Assembly (NCBI GenBank): GCA_946480015.1
Contig: CAMLIL010000005.1
Location: 38,187 to 102,186 of the forward strand
Direction of reading: 5' to 3'
DNA: 64,000 bases
Origin: an uncultured Oxalobacteraceae bacterium
GTDB lineage: Bacteria > Pseudomonadota > Gammaproteobacteria > Burkholderiales > Burkholderiaceae
Shown here piece by piece: positions 62,590-64,000 of this stretch. The notes under the pieces were generated by a model that saw nothing but the letters and a program-made list of their open reading frames with translations, did not search any database and was not told the origin of the DNA. The position numbers and the translations under genes were made by a program. Each line of letters starts with the position of its first letter. Within the stretch, counting starts at the first letter, position 1.

Positions 62590-63111
62590 TTATAGGATCT
62601 TGTACATCACCGTGGTGGGGTCGAGCCGGTCCTGGAAGTTGTCGCGGCAATACTGCGGAATCCGGCCCGCCACCTGGTAGCCGAGCGACAGGTACAGCGG
62701 TTCGGCCTCGCTGTCGCTGCGGGTGTCGAGTATGAGCAGGCTGCGCGCACGGGCAGCGGCCTCGCGTTCGATGGCCGCCATCAGCGCCCGTGCCACGCCC
62801 TGGCGGCGCGCGTCGGGGTGGACCAGCAGCTTGCGCACTTCGGCGCGGTGGCGCCCGTTGCCGGGGGTGTCGTGATCGAGCTGGACGGTGCCGACGATGC
62901 GCCCGTCCTGGCGTGCCACCAGCAGCGCCACGCCGCCAGCCTGCACACCCGGCAGCACCTTGTTGCGCCAGAACCGTTCGGCGTCGTCCAATGCATGCGG
63001 CAGCACGAAGCCGATGCTGGCGCCGTCGTGCACGCAGGCGTGCAGCAGTGCCGCCAGTTGGTCCAGGTGGCTCGGCAAGGAGGCGGCATCAAGGGAGTCG
63101 ATGGTGGTCAT
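62590..63111 (-). CDS. GNAT-family N-acetyltransferase
   Basis: A 173-residue acetyltransferase. The acetyl-CoA site is VRKLLVHPDARRQGVARALM (the R/Q-x2-G-x-A/G signature is RRQGVA), preceded by the strands VALLVARQDGRIVGTVQLDH. The chain ends EPLYLSLGYQVAGRIPQYCR and VMYKIL. The ATG at 63111 lies 7 bp after the XRE-cupin gene, so both are in one operon. Substrate unknown. Confidence 0.88.
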   Translation of the reverse strand: MTTIDSLDAASLPSHLDQLAALLHACVHDGASIGFVLPHALDDAERFWRNKVLPGVQAGGVALLVARQDGRIVGTVQLDHDTPGNGRHRAEVRKLLVHPDARRQGVARALMAAIEREAAARARSLLILDTRSDSEAEPLYLSLGYQVAGRIPQYCRDNFQDRLDPTTVMYKIL

Positions 63112-63118
63112 TGCGGCC

Positions 63119-63691
63119 TCACACAAGGAAAACGAAATAATGGGCGCCGGCATGGGCCGGGGTGGCGAAGGCGGACGGGCCGCTCAGCTGGTAGCGCAGG
63201 CAGTCGCCGGCGCGCAGGCTGTGGGTGACGCCATCGACCGTTACCTCCAGTTCGCCATCGATGAGGATCAGATGGTGTTCCAGGCCGGGACGCGGGCTGC
63301 TGTCGTAGGCGATGCGGGCATTGGGCTCGAGCTCGCATTCGAGCGCTTCGCCGGCCAGGGTTTGCGCCGGCGGCGACACGCTGCGGCGGCGCAAACCGAT
63401 GCTGGTATCCTGCCAGACCGGCTGGGCACTGCGCGCAACGAGCGGAATGAAGACGTCTTCGACCATGCGTATCAGGCGCGACATGGTCAGGCCATAGGCG
63501 CCGCACAGTTTGCCCAGCACGCTGGCGGTCGGGCTGACGTCGCCATTTTCCAGGCGCGAGAGGGTAGCGCGGCTGACGCCGCTGCGTCTGGCCAGCTCGT
63601 CGAGCGGCCAGCCGCGTTCGGCGCGCAGCTCGCGCAGGCGTTGCGCGATGCGGCGGTCGATATCGCTATCGGATGTGATCGTATTTTCCAT
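63119..63691 (-). CDS. XRE-family regulator with cupin domain
   Basis: A 190-residue regulator. The helix-turn-helix lies at about residues 14-68 (RLRELRAERGWPLDELARRS, GVSRATLSRLENGDVSPTAS), and a cupin sensor domain at 115-190 (ECELEPNARIAYDSSPRPGL, HHLILIDGELEVTVDGVTHS, LRAGDCLRYQLSG). Its ATG at 63691 lies inside a 39-bp palindrome and has no Shine-Dalgarno sequence, so translation may be leaderless and binding would silence it directly. It forms an operon with the acetyltransferase, a common pairing. Confidence 0.88.
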   Translation of the reverse strand: MENTITSDSDIDRRIAQRLRELRAERGWPLDELARRSGVSRATLSRLENGDVSPTASVLGKLCGAYGLTMSRLIRMVEDVFIPLVARSAQPVWQDTSIGLRRRSVSPPAQTLAGEALECELEPNARIAYDSSPRPGLEHHLILIDGELEVTVDGVTHSLRAGDCLRYQLSGPSAFATPAHAGAHYFVFLV

Positions 63692-63721
63692 ATACGAGAA
63701 AATATCTCATATATGGAAAAT
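63683..63721. promoter_or_regulatory. 39-bp palindromic operator over the XRE start codon
   Basis: Outer arms ATTTTCCATATA (63683-63694) and TATATGGAAAAT (63710-63721) are perfectly complementary. A nested pair GAGA/TCTC lies in the spacer (63696-63699 and 63705-63708). The site includes the start codon of the XRE-cupin gene at 63691-63689, which points to tight autoregulation. Confidence 0.75.
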
Positions 63722-63734
63722 TGTAAACGCAATC

Positions 63735-63995
63735 TTACTGGCGTACAGGCGGGTTGGTGTTGGTGGTGCCGCTACCGCTGTTCATGCCGTTGTCAGTCGG
63801 ATTGGCCGGGTTGGCCGGGGTAGCTGGCGTCGCAGGAGTGGCCGGCGCCGCCGGCATGGTCGAATCCATGCCGCTGCCGGTGCTGCCGGAAGTGCCCGAG
63901 GTGCCGGAGCTACCTGATGTGCCCGAGGTGCCGGAGCTACCTGATGTGCCCGAGGTGCCGGAGCTACCCGAGGTGCCCGAGCTACCGGAAGTCAT
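63735..63995 (-). CDS. Low-complexity Gly/Ser/Thr repeat protein (may be cut by window edge)
   Basis: An 86-residue reading from an ATG at 63995, but the frame is open to the window end, so the true start may lie beyond. The N-terminal half is made of [12 protein letters not shown] repeats. The rest is Pro/Ala/Thr-rich ([17 protein letters not shown]), ending NTNPPVRQ. The DNA carries 27-bp tandem repeats. It may be the tail of a small surface or secreted protein; no domain is visible. Confidence 0.5.
   Translation of the reverse strand: MTSGSSGTSGSSGTSGTSGSSGTSGTSGSSGTSGTSGSTGSGMDSTMPAAPATPATPATPANPANPTDNGMNSGSGTTNTNPPVRQ
63898..63978. repeat. Three tandem 27-bp repeats
   Basis: The unit GAGGTGCCGGAGCTACC plus ten bases recurs at 63898-63924, 63925-63951 and 63952-63978. 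The first two copies are identical and the third differs slightly. On the minus strand each unit encodes nine residues of the Gly/Ser/Thr repeat, so copy number can change without a frameshift. Confidence 0.8.
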
Positions 63996-64000
63996 GGCGC

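Overview
The window is high-GC DNA with codon use and gene content typical of a beta-proteobacterium. The combination of a long TonB-dependent receptor beside a Tat-exported GH2 glycosidase, an R64-like type IVb pilus operon and STY0301/BPSL0067-type proteins suggests the Oxalobacteraceae (Massilia/Duganella/Janthinobacterium group). That placement is inference from gene content. No rRNA, tRNA or CRISPR array was found.

Positions 1-25,060 look like a defence and transposition island. It opens with the end of a CBASS operon on the minus strand: a CD-NTase and the first codons of a probable HORMA partner. A divergent WYL regulator of the CapW type follows, with a palindrome lying in the spacer of the CD-NTase promoter. 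Next comes a complete type I restriction-modification operon (hsdM-hsdS-hsdR). A Tn7-like transposition module follows (tnsA-tnsB-tnsC-tnsD), with a second, convergent TniQ/TnsD-family gene. Beyond it lie a two-gene cassette (metallophosphoesterase plus a trypsin-like-protease/P-loop-NTPase fusion of 1183 residues), a strong terminator, a 521-residue protein with a HEPN-like motif, and an array of direct repeats (24,872-25,060) that looks like TnsB binding sites at a transposon end. No matching end is visible between hsdR and tnsA, so the CBASS and RM genes may be cargo of the same element.

Positions 25,060-29,900 are a transition zone. It holds unrecognised small genes, relics of IS110 and IS1182 elements, a fragment of a Tox-REase-5-like toxin, a small membrane protein, a divergent SDR/TetR pair with a clear operator, and a GST. 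Positions 30,123-32,012 are an overlapping three-gene operon (idi-ipt-log) that predicts cytokinin synthesis. Positions 32,000-36,900 carry a CPBP protease, an ArsR-SRPBCC-DUF1801 operon with a visible promoter and operator, an ECF sigma factor, a spermidine-synthase-like protein and small genes.

Positions 36,716-49,332 are a type IVb pilus operon on the minus strand. In transcription order it encodes PilL/TcpQ, the PilN secretin, PilO2, PilP, PilQ ATPase, PilR, PilS pilin, a PilT-like ATPase, PilM, two tandem PilV adhesins, a lytic transglycosylase and a small coiled-coil protein. A truncated IS256-type transposase and a separate PilT follow upstream. Then come a probable amidase-effector/immunity pair (BPSL0067/STY0301), a TonB-receptor relic, a GH2 glycosidase and a 968-residue TonB-dependent receptor.

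The last 5 kb (59,258-64,000) are a patchwork: an N-terminally truncated histidine kinase, an internal piece of an FtsX/MacB-type permease and the C-terminus of an unknown protein all abut within 0.8 kb. A probable immunity-like gene with a truncated paralogue follows, then a GNAT/XRE-cupin operon under a 39-bp palindrome and the end of a Gly/Ser/Thr-repeat protein.
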